NCBI RefSeq assembly: GCF_036417845.1
Contig: NC_089979.1
Span: forward strand, 25,237,958 to 25,301,957
DNA from: Apteryx mantelli
Lineage: Eukaryota; Chordata; Aves; Apterygiformes; Apterygidae
DNA length: 64,000 bases
Reading direction: 5' to 3'
Position numbers and translations under genes: made by a program. This document shows positions 25,991 through 38,744 of the stretch, piece after piece; position 1 is the first letter of the stretch; every line of letters starts with the position of its first letter. The notes below the pieces were generated by a model, which saw nothing but the letters and a program-made list of their open reading frames with translations, made no database searches and had not been told where the DNA came from.

Positions 25991-28689
25991 ATTAGACAAC
26001 TATACAAAGAGCGAGTAATGTCACCTCCTCAGTGACTGGCTTCTATTTTAATAGTCTTTGGACAGCATAAGGTATTGCTTGAGCAGCTAAGCTGTTTATT
26101 GTCCAAGGCACTTACCTGCTTCCATTAAACCATGTTGAGATTTAAGATTAATGCAAGAGAAGAGATAACTATTGTGGTCCAGATTTTCATCTTAGCATCT
26201 CTGGTATAAATTCAGTGATTAAAATTTTAATGATATTCTCTTTTCCTTGGGATTTTTTTGAACTGTTAAACAGCTCAACAGTAAACAGTTAAAAGCTGAG
26301 ATAATTCAGGTTTTATCATATTTTACCCTTTGGCCAAAATGGACTTAACTGAGAAAAGACTGAAAGAGTATTAATGTAAAGTAATGGCATGAAACTCTGT
26401 GTAAGTCAAAAATAATTTGTAATTATGGACTGGTTGATGAGCTGTTCAAATTGTCATGGTAACTTAATAATGACTATTTTGACTTGCAGTTGGCAAACAA
26501 TTAAGTACAGTAAAACAGGAGCACACTGACTGAAAGTAAAACAGTTAAATTAGTTAAAAGGACTTTTACTGTTCCAACGACATGAGGACGCTGAACTAAG
26601 TTATGCTGAGGTACTTAGCATCACAGCTGGCCCCATGCATTCCACAAACTCTTCAGTGCTTTCTTCCAGGTGTTGTCCATCCTCTTCAGTCATCCTAACC
26701 TTTGTGTAATATTCTGTCCATACTTTCTTTGTCTAACTCAAACACTGCTAGGCAGAGGTAGTAATTTTGCATCCTGCTTTTTCTGCATTAGTTATATTTT
26801 ACAGCTCACTATCCTGTTCATGTCAAGGAAATGCAAGATCAGGGTACCTAAATAACCAATAATCTGGTTTGGAAGTAAGCCTGTAAGCTCATCAGTAATA
26901 GAAGTGTTCAGACAAATAACCTCTTCTAGCAATAGAGTGACCCTACCCTTACGGACATTTTACAACCACTCTTGAGCCTTCCAACATAGATATTTTCTTG
27001 TGAACTTTCTGAACCTTTTTAGTGACCTCTGAAATTCATACCCCATATTGAATATTTCTATAGAAATGCATATGCCTTAGGATTTTGCCAATGGCTAAAG
27101 TGTCTTCTGAAGGTGTCTTCTGAGGCTCCTTGGGGTCATTGACCCATGTGTGAGTGAAGCGTCCATAGAGCAAAGCAGAGTGTTCACCTCCCAAGAGCAT
27201 GGGAAGAGCCTCACTAGGAGGCTCTTCTCCTACCTAATGGACCTCATTTCATGCAGAATGCCTCAGAGAGTGAAGAATATCATTTGTATCAGTAGACCCT
27301 TCAGCAGACCTCTTGAAAATGACAGTATCCTAAATGCTGAAGTAGTAATATTGATTAACTACAGTAGTCTTAGGATACGTTGATCTAAAAGAGGATCTGA
27401 GCACATCTGAGATGTATAGATTTGGGAAATGGACAACTTTTTGGATCAAGTCCACTCTCATTTCTTATCAGCCCTGAGGAAACAGACTCTGAATCTGAAA
27501 AGAAAAAGCCACAGTTTGGGGCTTAGCCTTTAAAAGAGTGCAATAAGAGGGCTAAATCATCATAAAAAGTACTTGATTTATTTTCAGGCTCATCTCCAGA
27601 ACAGATTTAATTACTAATTATAGTGCTTCATAATCAACTAATGAATACATTTCAGTACAATTCAGAAACTAGTGCCTTTTTTAGTAACACAAGGATTTTA
27701 CTAGAGACCTTGCTACTAAACAAATGATCAGCACTAGGGAGAGGATCCTAATTCAAGTGTCATTTATAGTTTACATGTTTTAGCAGTGTGATTTACCGAG
27801 GTTACATTGTGCCATATATTTAAGACTTTTATCATAATATTTATTTAAAGTTCTATATGTTATTATAATTTCACTAAATATGTAGTCTGACATAAGTTGT
27901 TTGCACCCTTTAAGTTGACATAATATATTAAATGCTTTTTAATACAAAGCTTTTTAGATTTTATACTGGATGCATGCATAGTATATTCCACTTACAAGCT
28001 CAGACATATGGTATTAATAAAGAGTGATGATTCTGGCAAATGTGTTAGAATTTCCTTTTCTAAATAATGAAGGTTTTTTTGACGAAGGACTGAAGGTGCC
28101 AAGGTATCCGTTTTGTAATCCAGCAAGCATGTGCACAGATGTACTTGAACACATGCTCATCAATGCATGTCTGTAAACTCACAGAAGTATAATGTGAATC
28201 ACTCTTGGAATTGCACTTCAAGAGCCTGATCCAAAGTTTATTTAAATCTATAGAAAAAAATCCCATTGATTTCATTATATTGTGGATGAGGTCTGAAAGG
28301 GAAGATTACAGAAGTTTCTTTGCAGAAGGCAGACTATCAACTTTAAGAATATTGATGAAATCTTCTCGTGGCAAAATGTCCCTTGCCTGTAATTGGATTG
28401 GGATTTTCCCTATGTATGTTTAGATGTTCAGCTTTATGTGCCCTTTAATGACCCATAATTGATGTCGATAAATCTGGAAATTCCATCATGAAAAATTGAT
28501 CTTCAGCTACATAAAGTAACTCTGCCAGTGCACCATAACTGATATTCATATACAGTATTGAGATATTTTAGGGAATGTACATTCATTCTTCATTTGGCAC
28601 CTATTTTACCTTCAGTCCCTGTTGGGATTCACAGACCATGTGCCTTTTCACATCCAAGCTACATAATGACAGTGCTGGTGCCATTACAC

Positions 28690-28960
28690 ATTGCATGATA
28701 GCTAGCATGCTTGTTTAAAGTAGTAGAAACCGTGGTTCAAATGCCTCCTCTGCCCTGGGTGGCCTAAAATTGCAACTCCCATGTCCCAGGAAGCTGTCTT
28801 TCCTCCCAGCTATGAATGGGGACAATGTCTGATCAAACCTGTCCTAATTTCTATCGGATATTTAAATGTTCACTGACGGGCACTTACAGGAATCTAGGTC
28901 TTCCTTCTCACAGCTGAATGCCCCATAAGCACTAAATTGGAGATTTAGTTAGACATTGGG
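28690..28960. mobile_element. tRNA-derived SINE-like segment
   Basis: On + strand, ttgtttaaagtagtagaaac followed by gtggttcaaatgcctcctct at 28730-28752 resembles a tRNA head with a B box (GGTTCAAAT). The far end (about 28895-28950, aggaatctaggtcttccttc and atgccccataagcactaaa) resembles the reverse complement of such a head, like the unit at 25.7 kb. The identity is tentative. Confidence 0.27.
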
Positions 28961-29458
28961 TAATTTGTTCTTCACTTTCTGTCTTTTTCCCCACTCCAAA
29001 ATAATTATTAGTTACTCCAGTGTGACCTCAGCCAGAGAGCTTTTGGGGACTTTTCTTCTCTCACTCTAGCTTAACAATTTGAGCTCTTTTCCAGGAGACG
29101 TGGTTTAAGAGCTCTTGAAGAGGACGGCTGCAGAAAAAGCAGCTACTGTCACTGCCAAATTAGCAGATTCAGGTACCAGCAGTCAGTGATCTATGACTGA
29201 AATCCAGCTGTCACTGGAGTCAGTAAGAAATGAGAAGAAATCACTTTTTCCTTCATAATGAAAACACACACACAAACTGAAATGGAGGAATATTAAGCTA
29301 ACAGTGTTTTGTTTTCTAAACGTTCATTTTTGAGACAGCTGCTGTTTACTAATTTATTCACTTCTGCTATTTTTAGGACAAGGCCTTAATTTTTTTCTCT
29401 GACAATTTTAGCAGCTGATTTCTTTTTAAAAAATATGACCTTCTTTCCTTTCCTGCAG

Positions 29459-29533
29459 GTGCTGTTGCCACCATATGATGATCCTGTGAATGGAGCTGCT
29501 AAAGATCCACCACCACCTTACGTGTCAGCCTAA
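29459..29533 (+). CDS. LAPTM4B: LAPTM4B terminal coding exon with stop
   Basis: This exon holds 24 codons plus TAA, entered in phase 0 after acceptor tttcctgcag. It encodes VLLPPYDDPVNGAAK and DPPPPYVSA, the whole distal cytoplasmic tail. Two PY motifs are visible, LPPY (residues 3-6 of the exon) and PPPY near the end. These are the sites through which LAPTM4 proteins are known to bind WW domains of Nedd4-family ubiquitin ligases during endosomal sorting. The C-terminus PPPPYVSA matches the family exactly. With the two preceding exons it gives 89 residues, the C-terminal ~40% of a protein usually about 226 residues long. No frameshift or missing residue is apparent. Confidence 0.95.
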   Translation: MLLPPYDDPVNGAAKDPPPPYVSA

Positions 29534-30275
29534 GTGAGAATGTGCTGTGGACCTAGGGAGGATAGCTTTATTTTCCAGATGTTGGAGCAATAGTGTGATA
29601 ATTTCACTTCCAGGATATAATCTCTATGAGTTATACATTGCTGTTTTGCTGACATATTGAAACCTAAACTGTATGATTAAAATTGTGTAGATAGTTTTAA
29701 TAATTTGCTGCAACTACAGTAGTGTGCTGAACTAGTTTCAGAATCATTCTGGGTAGTGATAAGGTTACAGTAATCACTGAATAGCTTTTTCCACCCTGTC
29801 TGACATGCAGTGCTAGAGAACTCAGAACTCTGCAGTCTCGATCGGGTTCAGTATAACTTTCCTTTTTTTATTTATAAAAGTTCCAGAGCATTAAAATGTG
29901 TTTCTCAAATGCCCACTTTCCACTTGCAAATACAGACCAAGTCCAAAGAGGTGACATTCTACTTCATTCCTGTTCCACAAAAAAATGTTAAGTTATTGTG
30001 CTATGAAAGATGATGACTGCAAGAGGAACAATGAGTCACAGGTACTATTCTCATCAACCTGGCTAACAGGAAACATTTAATTGGGAAAAATGGGTATGGG
30101 AAATCAGAGTAGACAAAGTGCTCTATGATGTACTGTAGCAAGCCAGGATCTGTGGAATACATGGACTCACTTTATCCCAGCCTGCAACCATTCTAATGGT
30201 TGGAAAAAAAAATGTTGCCCACTTCTGGTAATTTTCTGTCTATACAGCTTTTTCCTCTCCAGCAACCTCTCAAAC

Positions 30276-30322
30276 AGTCACAAAGCCTATGCTTTTGGAA
30301 GTCACAAAACCTATGCTTTTAA
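30276..30322 (+). repeat. Imperfect 24-base tandem duplication in the 3' UTR
   Basis: Two consecutive units each contain agtcacaaa, a cctatgctttt block and an A-rich end, the second one base shorter. A third unit begins (agtcac) at 30323 and then diverges. Confidence 0.75.
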
Positions 30323-31492
30323 AGTCACGTGGTTTGGTGACAAAGCTGTGTCTTTGGCACTCAATATGCAAATGTTTTTCCATTGGAATGTGCCTGTAAA
30401 TATTGCAATGTTCTTTTGAGTGTGAAGTAAATTATGCAGATACTAAGGTATATTTTCCCAGCCTATGGGAAACTTATGCATGTAACTTCCTCAAGCATTA
30501 GCAAATATCTTTTGCGTGTTTCTCATATACATCAACATGGGGATTTTAGATTCCTTTCTATGACTGAACTGCTTGTGCTGAGAATCTTTCTCATGGGACT
30601 CATCCATCCATGACTGTTTGCGTAAGGTATTTTTTTCTTCCCCTGAGAAGTGCCTCCTGCACATGCAACTTTTTGTTGTTGATGAAAGTTCTACTTTTAA
30701 CTGAAAAGGAACTAGGAAAGGAAATATAATGTGTTTCTACCTCTCATCACTCCCCTCCCATAGTGCCTCCTCTGCATTTTGGGATGATTAAACATGCTGA
30801 CTGATGCCATTGCACACAGTGCCAGGCAAAGGGCAGTGCAGAGGTGAAGCATAGTTTGGAGGGACACCAGAAGAAACTGTCCCTGCAGGAGAAGCCATCT
30901 CTCCTGTAAGTGGCCTGACGTGTGAGTCTGCACCCTTCCTAAGGAGGACACATGTGCTTGCCCACTGCGCACTGACTCCATTGTGCAGACCAAAGAAGAG
31001 GTTTTCCTGCCTTTTTCTGGAAAAGAGTTTTCCAGAGAAACACAGGACCAAAAACTTCTTTCCAAAGAGGTTGCCACTGTGATCTGTCCTTGCATAGGCC
31101 ATGGGAGGAAAGGCAAGGCTCTCTTTCTGCCTGTCTCTTCCACATACCTGGGAAAAGGCAGGTCCCAATCTGTCTGCTGACATTTAACTCCATGCTTTAC
31201 TCACTCTGAGATCAAACTTGGCAATGCTTTTGATTGATTGAACTAATCTCGAAGTCTATCCATTGCTCTCCGCCACAGTCAAATTGCTCTCTTCAAGATA
31301 ACTCTATGTACTATTGTCTCATTGCAATTAGCTTTCAGAATTAAACTGAATTTGGGGGTTAGGCTGGCTTTCTGGGCTTCTGAGCTTCATTTTCTTTCAT
31401 TCTTGATTGATTTGTGAGGGATTTTAAATAGTCATCTGTTTGAGAAAAGCTGGTTGTAAATACATCTCATCTGTGTATACAAACTTCTCTAC

Positions 31493-31498
31493 AATAAA
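31493..31498 (+). terminator. Candidate LAPTM4B poly(A) signal AATAAA
   Basis: A canonical hexamer is followed within 25 bases by a GT/T-rich stretch (ggggtgtttcct). It is the first AATAAA found downstream of the stop codon. A second one lies at 31701. Choice between them is open. Confidence 0.4.
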
Positions 31499-31700
31499 GG
31501 GGTGTTTCCTCAAGACTATGGAATTCATTTTTGCTAGTTTTCCAGCACAAGCCTACACAAATTCCTGTCCAGCCAATCCAACATGACAGGATTTTCTCTA
31601 AATGAACTAAAAAACAGTTTTTCAGTCCATTCACCAACCTTCCCTCCATACTGTATAAGTGCAGAAAAGAATAGTAAGTTTATCAGGTAATTTGTTGTAC

Positions 31701-31706
31701 AATAAA
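31701..31706 (+). terminator. Alternative poly(A) signal AATAAA
   Basis: A canonical hexamer is followed by a T/G-rich stretch at 31724-31740 (ttttggtttgttg). It could mark a distal LAPTM4B 3' end. Confidence 0.35.
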
Positions 31707-34632
31707 AACAAGACATAATTCAAGCTTTTGGTTTGTTGTCCAGAATTGCAGACAGTTTCCCAGGCCTATTGCATGGTGCTGATGAAGTGCATAATACAGA
31801 ACAGGGCTCTCTGCTGAAAGCTGTGGCTTCTTTTTCTCCCTGTCATCTTGGAGATAACATTGTGCTAATTCACATGTAATTTTTGTAACTTTAGCTTGGC
31901 TTGCTAAAAAGGAAGATTTTTTTTCATTCACACCATATGTGTATGAGTGTGAGTGCATATGTCTTTCTGCCAGTACTCCTAATATCTTTTGGATTTTGGC
32001 CAATTTCAGTTAAAGGGGGGGCAGAGAAGTTATGGTATCAAAAATATGACATTCCTGCAGTCGGTGTAGACAGGCAGCAGAAAATGTAGCATGAGCTCAA
32101 CTCTGTTGAGGCATCAGAGAATCCACATGGGAAATGAGTTCCCCCGCTCCCAAAGATGAACTACATTCACTGGGTTACAAGAAGAGATACAAACTTCAGC
32201 TGAAGGTTTTTTCCCTTAGTTGTTGAATTCTCCATTTCCATGTCTAATTCAGGTGAATTCACACCACAGCTTTTCTATAATTCATTTCAAAAGTCAGTCA
32301 TCTATGACAACAAATCCATTAAAAACCTGGCTTCTTAAGATCCTGTGCTTTGGGAACTGCTTGTTCCTAACAGTGTTTTTCTCACTGTTCTTCCACCAAA
32401 TGCGTTTCTTCCTTTCACCCAGATACTAGGAACATGTGCTTACTCAAATTCTGTCCTTCTTTTCTTATCTTAAACTCTATTATGGCAGTTCATTATTAAT
32501 AATGCCTAGTAACTGAAGAATGGAAAGAAAATATTTCCAAGGCATGTTGACATGGAACATCAGATATATGGGGCCAAAACCAGCAAATAAGAATCTAAAC
32601 CTTGATTGTACCAGAAATATAAGCAGATCTTTTGCTGAAATCTTTTGATTTTTCAAAAATCAGACATTGGATTTTGCAGGCTTCTCAAAGTCAACATGTG
32701 CTAAGGCACAAATATCATTTCTCTCATCTGTGATGAATGGTTTCTTATTCCTGATGGAATATAGCTTCCCTGTCTCATACACACATGCATGCATTGTGGG
32801 AGAGCAAGAGAGAGAGCAAAGAAGAATGCGTAGTGGTGCCCCAGCAGTGTGTCACTTGTGCTTGTAAATACATTAATTTTTCTAAAACTATTATCAATAA
32901 CCATTATTTTAGGTGCTAGCCTGTCTGTATTCCCATGGGAAAATCTCTAGTTTGTAAAAACAGCCCAGACTCATTATGCTACCAAAGGCCATATCAGATC
33001 CATTTATGGCCAGAGAAAAGCTTGGCAAGGATGCAGAGGGAAAGATAACTCGTCTGAAACAAATTCCAAATTCTGTGCTTTCAAAGTGGTGCATTCATCA
33101 CCACTACCCTATTGGCCAAAGCATAGCAATTAGGGACACCACAGACAGTTTTAACAAATTTTTGCTAATCTCAAGAAATCTGCACACTGGATGGAAATCT
33201 GCAAGATGGAAGACATGGCTACTGGTAAGGAGAGAATGAGAAGAGAGGAAATAGTAACAGAGCCCAGGAGGGAAAGGCTCATGTGTATCCTTTAAATAGC
33301 ACAGGGAGACAGATGTATTGATAGAGTTCACTGCTACAAGCATGGATGATTTATATGCTCTCTTTCTCCTGTGCTATGGCCAGGAGGAAATGTGATACTG
33401 TTCTTGTAACCTGTTATGTTAGCTGTTATACCAGCTCTGTTTCAGAATTTCATCACTGGAGTGGATGATGCCTTGGTCTTACCTGTGGTAAGACTTAAGA
33501 TATCTACAGATTTATTTTTCTAAACGTGAAGAAGCATTGATTAAATTCCTACCTAACTGTCTCATTTGATGGAGGGCTCCAAGCATATAGTGGCTACTTC
33601 TCTGGGGTTGTTACATCCTTCCCATTTATATGTCTATATTAGGTGCAGAATTTGCAGTCAGGTAGGTACCATGGCAGAGCATTTCTTGCAAAACTTCTCG
33701 ACTTTTGGCTAAGGAGATGTTCCAGTTCACAGCCCTGAGCAACCCAAAATTGCAGCCATAGGTATCTAAAGGGAGGCTTGGCTCTGATAAATCAGGATTA
33801 GAGTTCTGTCGGGGAAAGATTCTGGTATTTGTAAATTATGTCTCCACACCCATGGATTTGACCCAAAATGGTTCTGCAATGTGGCCAGTTTTTCAGCTAA
33901 ATAGCTCAGCAGGGTGTGGAAGCCAGATCTGTGACCTTCTGCCTGCAGCCCATATCTTACCTCCAGCAGAATAGGATACCAAAGCAAAAGGAGTGAAAAA
34001 CCTCATTGTCACTTAGCCGACAAATATGAAGACACTCCAAAGCAAAAAGGCAGTTCTACAAGCATATATTAGAGCCCAGACAATGAACTGAAACAGTTGT
34101 TTATTTTAAACAAAGAACTTAGTGAAATTTAAAGTAACTTGTTTTTTCCTGTCACATTATTCAAACCTTTCAAACAGGAGAGTCTTCAGAAAGTCATAAA
34201 AGGTCTCTGTCCTTTGTAGCAAGGGCTGGACTAACTAATTAGTCTGACACGGGGTCACTTGGAAGGCTGAACAAACAGCAAGGAGATGAATCAGGCGTGC
34301 AGCAGGGCTGGCTACTTGGCTTACAGAAGCAGCTTGCTAGCCAGCAGAGACAGGAGAGCTGCAAAGCTGCTCTGAGAGAGGGAGCTGCGGCATGGAGGAG
34401 CTTCTGCAACCATTTCAGAGGTCCTCTACTTGCTGTTTAAGGTCAACATGACCAGGAATATCAGGGCTGGGCCACACACAGCTTCATAGCCCAGAATCTG
34501 AGCTCCGTTTCAGGACAGAGGTGTATCCTGCTAGTAATTCTAACAAGCAGGTTTCTGTTGTTTTCATATAGACTATGCCTAAGTATCCAAATGCTTGTGG
34601 CTTTTGGGGGTTTGGGGATTTTTTCTTTTTTT

Positions 34633-34643
34633 GGGGGGGGGGG
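34633..34643 (+). repeat. G11 homopolymer run
   Basis: Eleven consecutive G bases follow a T-rich tract (ttttttctttttt). Upstream at 34605-34618 are two further short G runs (ggggg, gggg). Confidence 0.9.
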
Positions 34644-36529
34644 AATTCCTTCTACTTCAATATCAGAAACCCTAGGGAGTTGATTGCCTGTAATTTTGAG
34701 ACTGTTTTCCCATCCAGAGTGCCCAGTTCAGGACCCTTCATGACAGCACTGGCAAGAATGCAATTAGAGGCAGACATCTAGCATTTGGTAGGCTTTTAGC
34801 ATCAATTCTTCTGAACATGTTCAGTGACAGCGTGGGCCAGGTGTTCTCAAATACAGATACCATCATAGTAAGACAGATGTGTAGCTCTTTTGGGCTCTTC
34901 TCTGGGCTGGGAGCAAGCACAAACAGATGTTCTGTCTCTTGTGGAGAAAACGTGGCTGGCCAGACAATTACTGTTACAGTTTTATTTTGCATATCACCAG
35001 TACTCCAGTTTAAGACTGCTAGATAAACAACAAATTGGTGGGACACTCAAGGAGGTTGGTATTGTTTATTTTAGTAACTTTAGCATATTAGTAATGCAGT
35101 CATTCCTGACACAATCAGATGCACCCACATGAGGGCAATAAAAGTAAAGTAAAAGTAAAGAAGCAAAGGTGAGAGCAGACAATTAGTTGCATATATTTAT
35201 CTTTTGTCAGATCATGATTTTCTCTCCCTGTGAAACCATTAGAAAATTGGAATGGATTTCATTTCCTTCACTGCTTTAAAGCCAAAGAATGAAATTAACT
35301 TTATGAGTTGCACAGGCCAGCTTAAATTTCCTGCTATTGTGCTATCCCCCTTCTTTGCCTTGGTAAAGAAAGAGCAACTGAAGAAGAAGCTAAAAATGCT
35401 TTTAATGAGTCAGAGTAGTTGATATAGCAATTTGTTGTTTTCTCCAAAAATACTGAAATTTGCTGCTTCTTTTCAATCCAGTTGTTTTCCTTTTAACTAC
35501 AGATGTTTAATAAAGGACTCTGTGGCAAAAATTTAATCTTAGAAACTTGTTGTTTTCCTTTTCAAAGGTATACTTTCTTTGCATTTTTTTTCTTGTGAAT
35601 TTGTAGGAAAAAAACCCAAAGCACAATATAATACACAAAGATTGCCAGTTATCTTTTGGTTGCTTTTTCCACCCCTTTGCAATTCAATTTTTCACCCTTG
35701 ATAAAAAATTCTGGTGCAGTGCTTTGAAGAAATAAAGTACAATTGAGGTAAAGTATTATTATGCTGAGCAGAGACAGCAAACACTCCAAGAGTCTAGAAA
35801 AGTAGGCCCCCGGGAAATACGAAGCTCAGATAAAGATGAGCTTGACTCTAACTGTTGGATTTCACATGTATGGAATGATAGGGCAAGGGATGGACTCCCT
35901 TGGTTTCAGTGACATTATTTGCAGCTTCCTTTTACTACCTCCTCAGGCTTACCTCAGCTGCAAGGTATACCAAGAGGCTACTACAGATCTTCCTTTGCAT
36001 CCCGTAGTTTTTCTTTCACTGTGATTTTGGCCTGATGCCTTTTTCTGTGAGATACCATCTTAAAATCTTAAAATTGGATGGAATTTGAGATATTTGGGGA
36101 TGGGTGGGGTGTCGGCAAGGACTTATTTTTTGGCATCACTAGGAACATATAAAATTATTTAAGATATAATATATCTACAACTGTATAGTGGTATTTTCAA
36201 GAAGTCTTTCATTACCTTAAATAGTTATCCTTATACCCCTTCACTACAATTTCTTTTTCAAAGTTTGCTTCCTTTTCAATGTTTTGGGGAGTTCCTGATT
36301 TACAATTATAAGACTTTAGATATAATAGAAGATTCATCATACTTGGCTGTAACTTAGAGAGCCTAGACACCATCCTCAGAGATCTTTTAAGTTCTTTCCT
36401 ACCTAATTTTTTCTATAATTCTGCGATATAGTGGATTACTCAGAAAACTGATAATAGAACACAGAACTCTGGGAGAAAGAAATTTTGTCAGACTTTTCAT
36501 TTTTTTAAATAGGGCTATGAAAGGGATCA

Positions 36530-37120
36530 ATGAATGTAAGTGTAATACACTTGGACATTTCTAAGGCATTTGACTTGATACAACATGATGTTTTGACTAG
36601 GAAACTAGAATGATACAGCAACAACATGGCACACATTAAATAGATTGCAAAAAAAGCTGATAAATCTCAACTGTATGCAAGCAAAGAATTCTCAGTGAGT
36701 ATATTTCAAGAGAAATGCTGCAGGGATCAGTTTTTGACTCTGTGATGCTTAAAATTAATCTTTGACTTCAAAGAAAATACAAATCATCAATAAAAGGGAA
36801 AAAATGGATTATATTTCCCCTATACCTTAAACCTGTGAGTAATGCAGGTTGTAAAAGTAAAGCAGAATGTTTAAAACCATTGGCGTGAATTAGCAAAGAG
36901 CTGAAAGAACCATTAGAGAACTGGAATATAGGTCATCAGGTGAAAATCTCAAGAAATGCAATGTCTTCAATAACTCAAATTTAAGAGGTCACCTAAGGAT
37001 ACTCTATAAGTGAGTACATAGGGAGCAAAACATTAATAAAAGGTGTCTTCAATATAACCACCACAAGTTTAACAGGACCCAATGATACAAAGCTGCAGAC
37101 AGAAAAATCAGAGTAACAGT
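36530..37120 (+). mobile_element. Decayed CR1 reverse-transcriptase fragment (sense)
   Basis: Words in the order expected of CR1 ORF2 are seen: acacttggacatttctaagg then catttgacttgatac, equivalent to the YLDFSKAFDT motif. Next comes atgctgcagggatcagtttt, equivalent to the PQGSVL motif. Sequence near 36890-37000 follows the pattern of the domain downstream of the FADD box. It is full of indels and without an open frame. Limits are approximate. Confidence 0.5.
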
Positions 37121-38744
37121 AAGCTGGTTTTCTGCTTTTCTGTCCTTCGTATTTGACAAATTCTTAAGGGCAATTTTTTAAGTAATAAAGGAATGTTTTT
37201 TTAATGGCAATTCACAAAGTAATTCAGGGAAATCCTGTGTCTGTTAATAAGCAGAAGGTTCAAAAAAAGAACCTACATGTCTAATTCCAGGCTCTCAGGA
37301 TCCTTGGCACAGCAAGGAGTCCAGACATGGCCCTGGCAGCAAGGGCCACACTGCCTATGTCGTCTCTTCCACGCGATGGAACAGGATTGGCAACAAAGGG
37401 AATTAGCATCTACATCTCCTCGTGCGCTTTATAAAGGTTAAGCACTGAGTTTTCCAGGGGCCTTTGCCACAGCCGAGGTTTTGCAGGGCCAAACTTTCAG
37501 GAGTCAAATCCTATTTCAGATGTGGCCCTTAGACCTTAACCATCAAAGCCGCTGAACACATGCTTAACTTGAAGACCATAAGTAATCTCCCTTAAATCTA
37601 GGTTCAGCACAGGTTTTGGTGCCTTCTGGATGAGGCCCTGTGGACATACACTGTATTGGTTCACCTCCTCAAGATGGTTCACTAGCCAAACTTAAAAAGG
37701 GCCCAACACCAAAGCTATACTGGGGATGAATGAAAAGATGCTGTCAATGTGCAACATTTAATCCACACCAGACTGGTTCATAAAAGCCACAATTCTCTGC
37801 AAACCAATATGCATTACCGTAACAGCCTTTTAACAGAATATATTTCTACTGGGTCATTCAAAGGCATAATGTGTGTTTTTTTAAGTACTGAATACTGTGT
37901 AAGTACTTTTTCTTGATATCTGCTACAGCATAGTTTGCTTCTTTTTTTAAAGTAGTGATATAGCCAATTAATTTCATTAAAGATGAAATCAGGGTAAATT
38001 TCAGGTTGGCAGCCACAACAACAATAGATCAGTCAAGCTGGTATTCCTGCTGCAAATAATCCCACAAAAGCATCCAGGGTTATGGCTGGATTGGCTACCT
38101 AAATCATTAAAATTTAAATGTTACTGCCATGTTACCTTCTTAACCTTTCAACTACAGAGCTCTGTACAAACATAATTAAAGACACTAGGTTACCAAGTCA
38201 AGATCCAGCCTGCCTAAATTCTGCCTAAGTTGTAGTTGAAATTAAATTTAGGTGCCTATTTTGAGCACAAATATTTTTTGTTTGTGATAGAAGTTAACAA
38301 AACATTTATCTAGGCCTCTGAGAAACCTGGCTTGTTTCTGCTTGCCTACCCAATGCTAAAAGCTTTACTATGAACAAGTATTTTATTATAGTCAACACAG
38401 CTAAAGGCAGGATAATAAGCAAGAATGGCAGCAACTACAAGCAAGGGAGAAGTGAACTTTAAAACACAGTCACATCAGGGGGAACAGACAGTTCCCATCC
38501 CAAATGACAGCACAGGTATCATAGCAAATTTTCTTAACAATTCTATTAGGTCAGAAATGGTGCCCTAGAAACAGCAATTAATACATTGGGGGAACTTGAT
38601 TTGTACAATTACAGTCCTAGTTTTTATTCAGAAACATGTAAAGACTTTAGGACAAAGCTTGAAGCAAAGAATAATTAAAGTTGTTGCAAAAAATAAACAA
38701 GCAATGACATGCAGGATTACCTTCCCAGCATTAGGTTGTGCTCA

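Larger units (their letters stand above)
10116..29458 (+). other. LAPTM4B: LAPTM4B last intron (19.3 kb)
   Basis: This is a GT-AG intron separating the last two coding exons. Separately listed content is a MIR-like SINE (about 11735-11950), a GCA microsatellite (16661-16679), a small palindrome (17459-17474), an old CR1 tail (about 20890-21180), an antisense CR1 (about 23308-24395) and tRNA-SINE-like segments (about 25710-25990 and 28690-28960). Elsewhere (10.1-11.7, 12-16.6, 17.5-20.8, 21.2-23.3, 24.4-25.7, 26-28.7 kb) the sequence is AT-rich with only short, unconvincing open frames. Confidence 0.85.
29534..31720 (+). other. LAPTM4B: Probable LAPTM4B 3' UTR
   Basis: This is the region after the stop codon. 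Candidate poly(A) signals are AATAAA at 31493-31498 and 31701-31706, with several ATTAAA variants earlier (for example near 29679 and 31340), so more than one end is possible. A Pumilio-type element TGTAAATA lies at 30395-30402 and an imperfect 24-base tandem duplication at 30276-30322. The UTR extent is inferred from these signals only; the true end could be much earlier. Open frames on - strand at 30712-31193 have no recognisable protein content. Confidence 0.45.

Noticed and set aside
30712-31193. Three overlapping open frames on - (up to 143 codons) in the probable 3' UTR
   Set aside because: None has a recognisable motif and all three overlap in different frames, as expected by chance in a locally GC-richer stretch.
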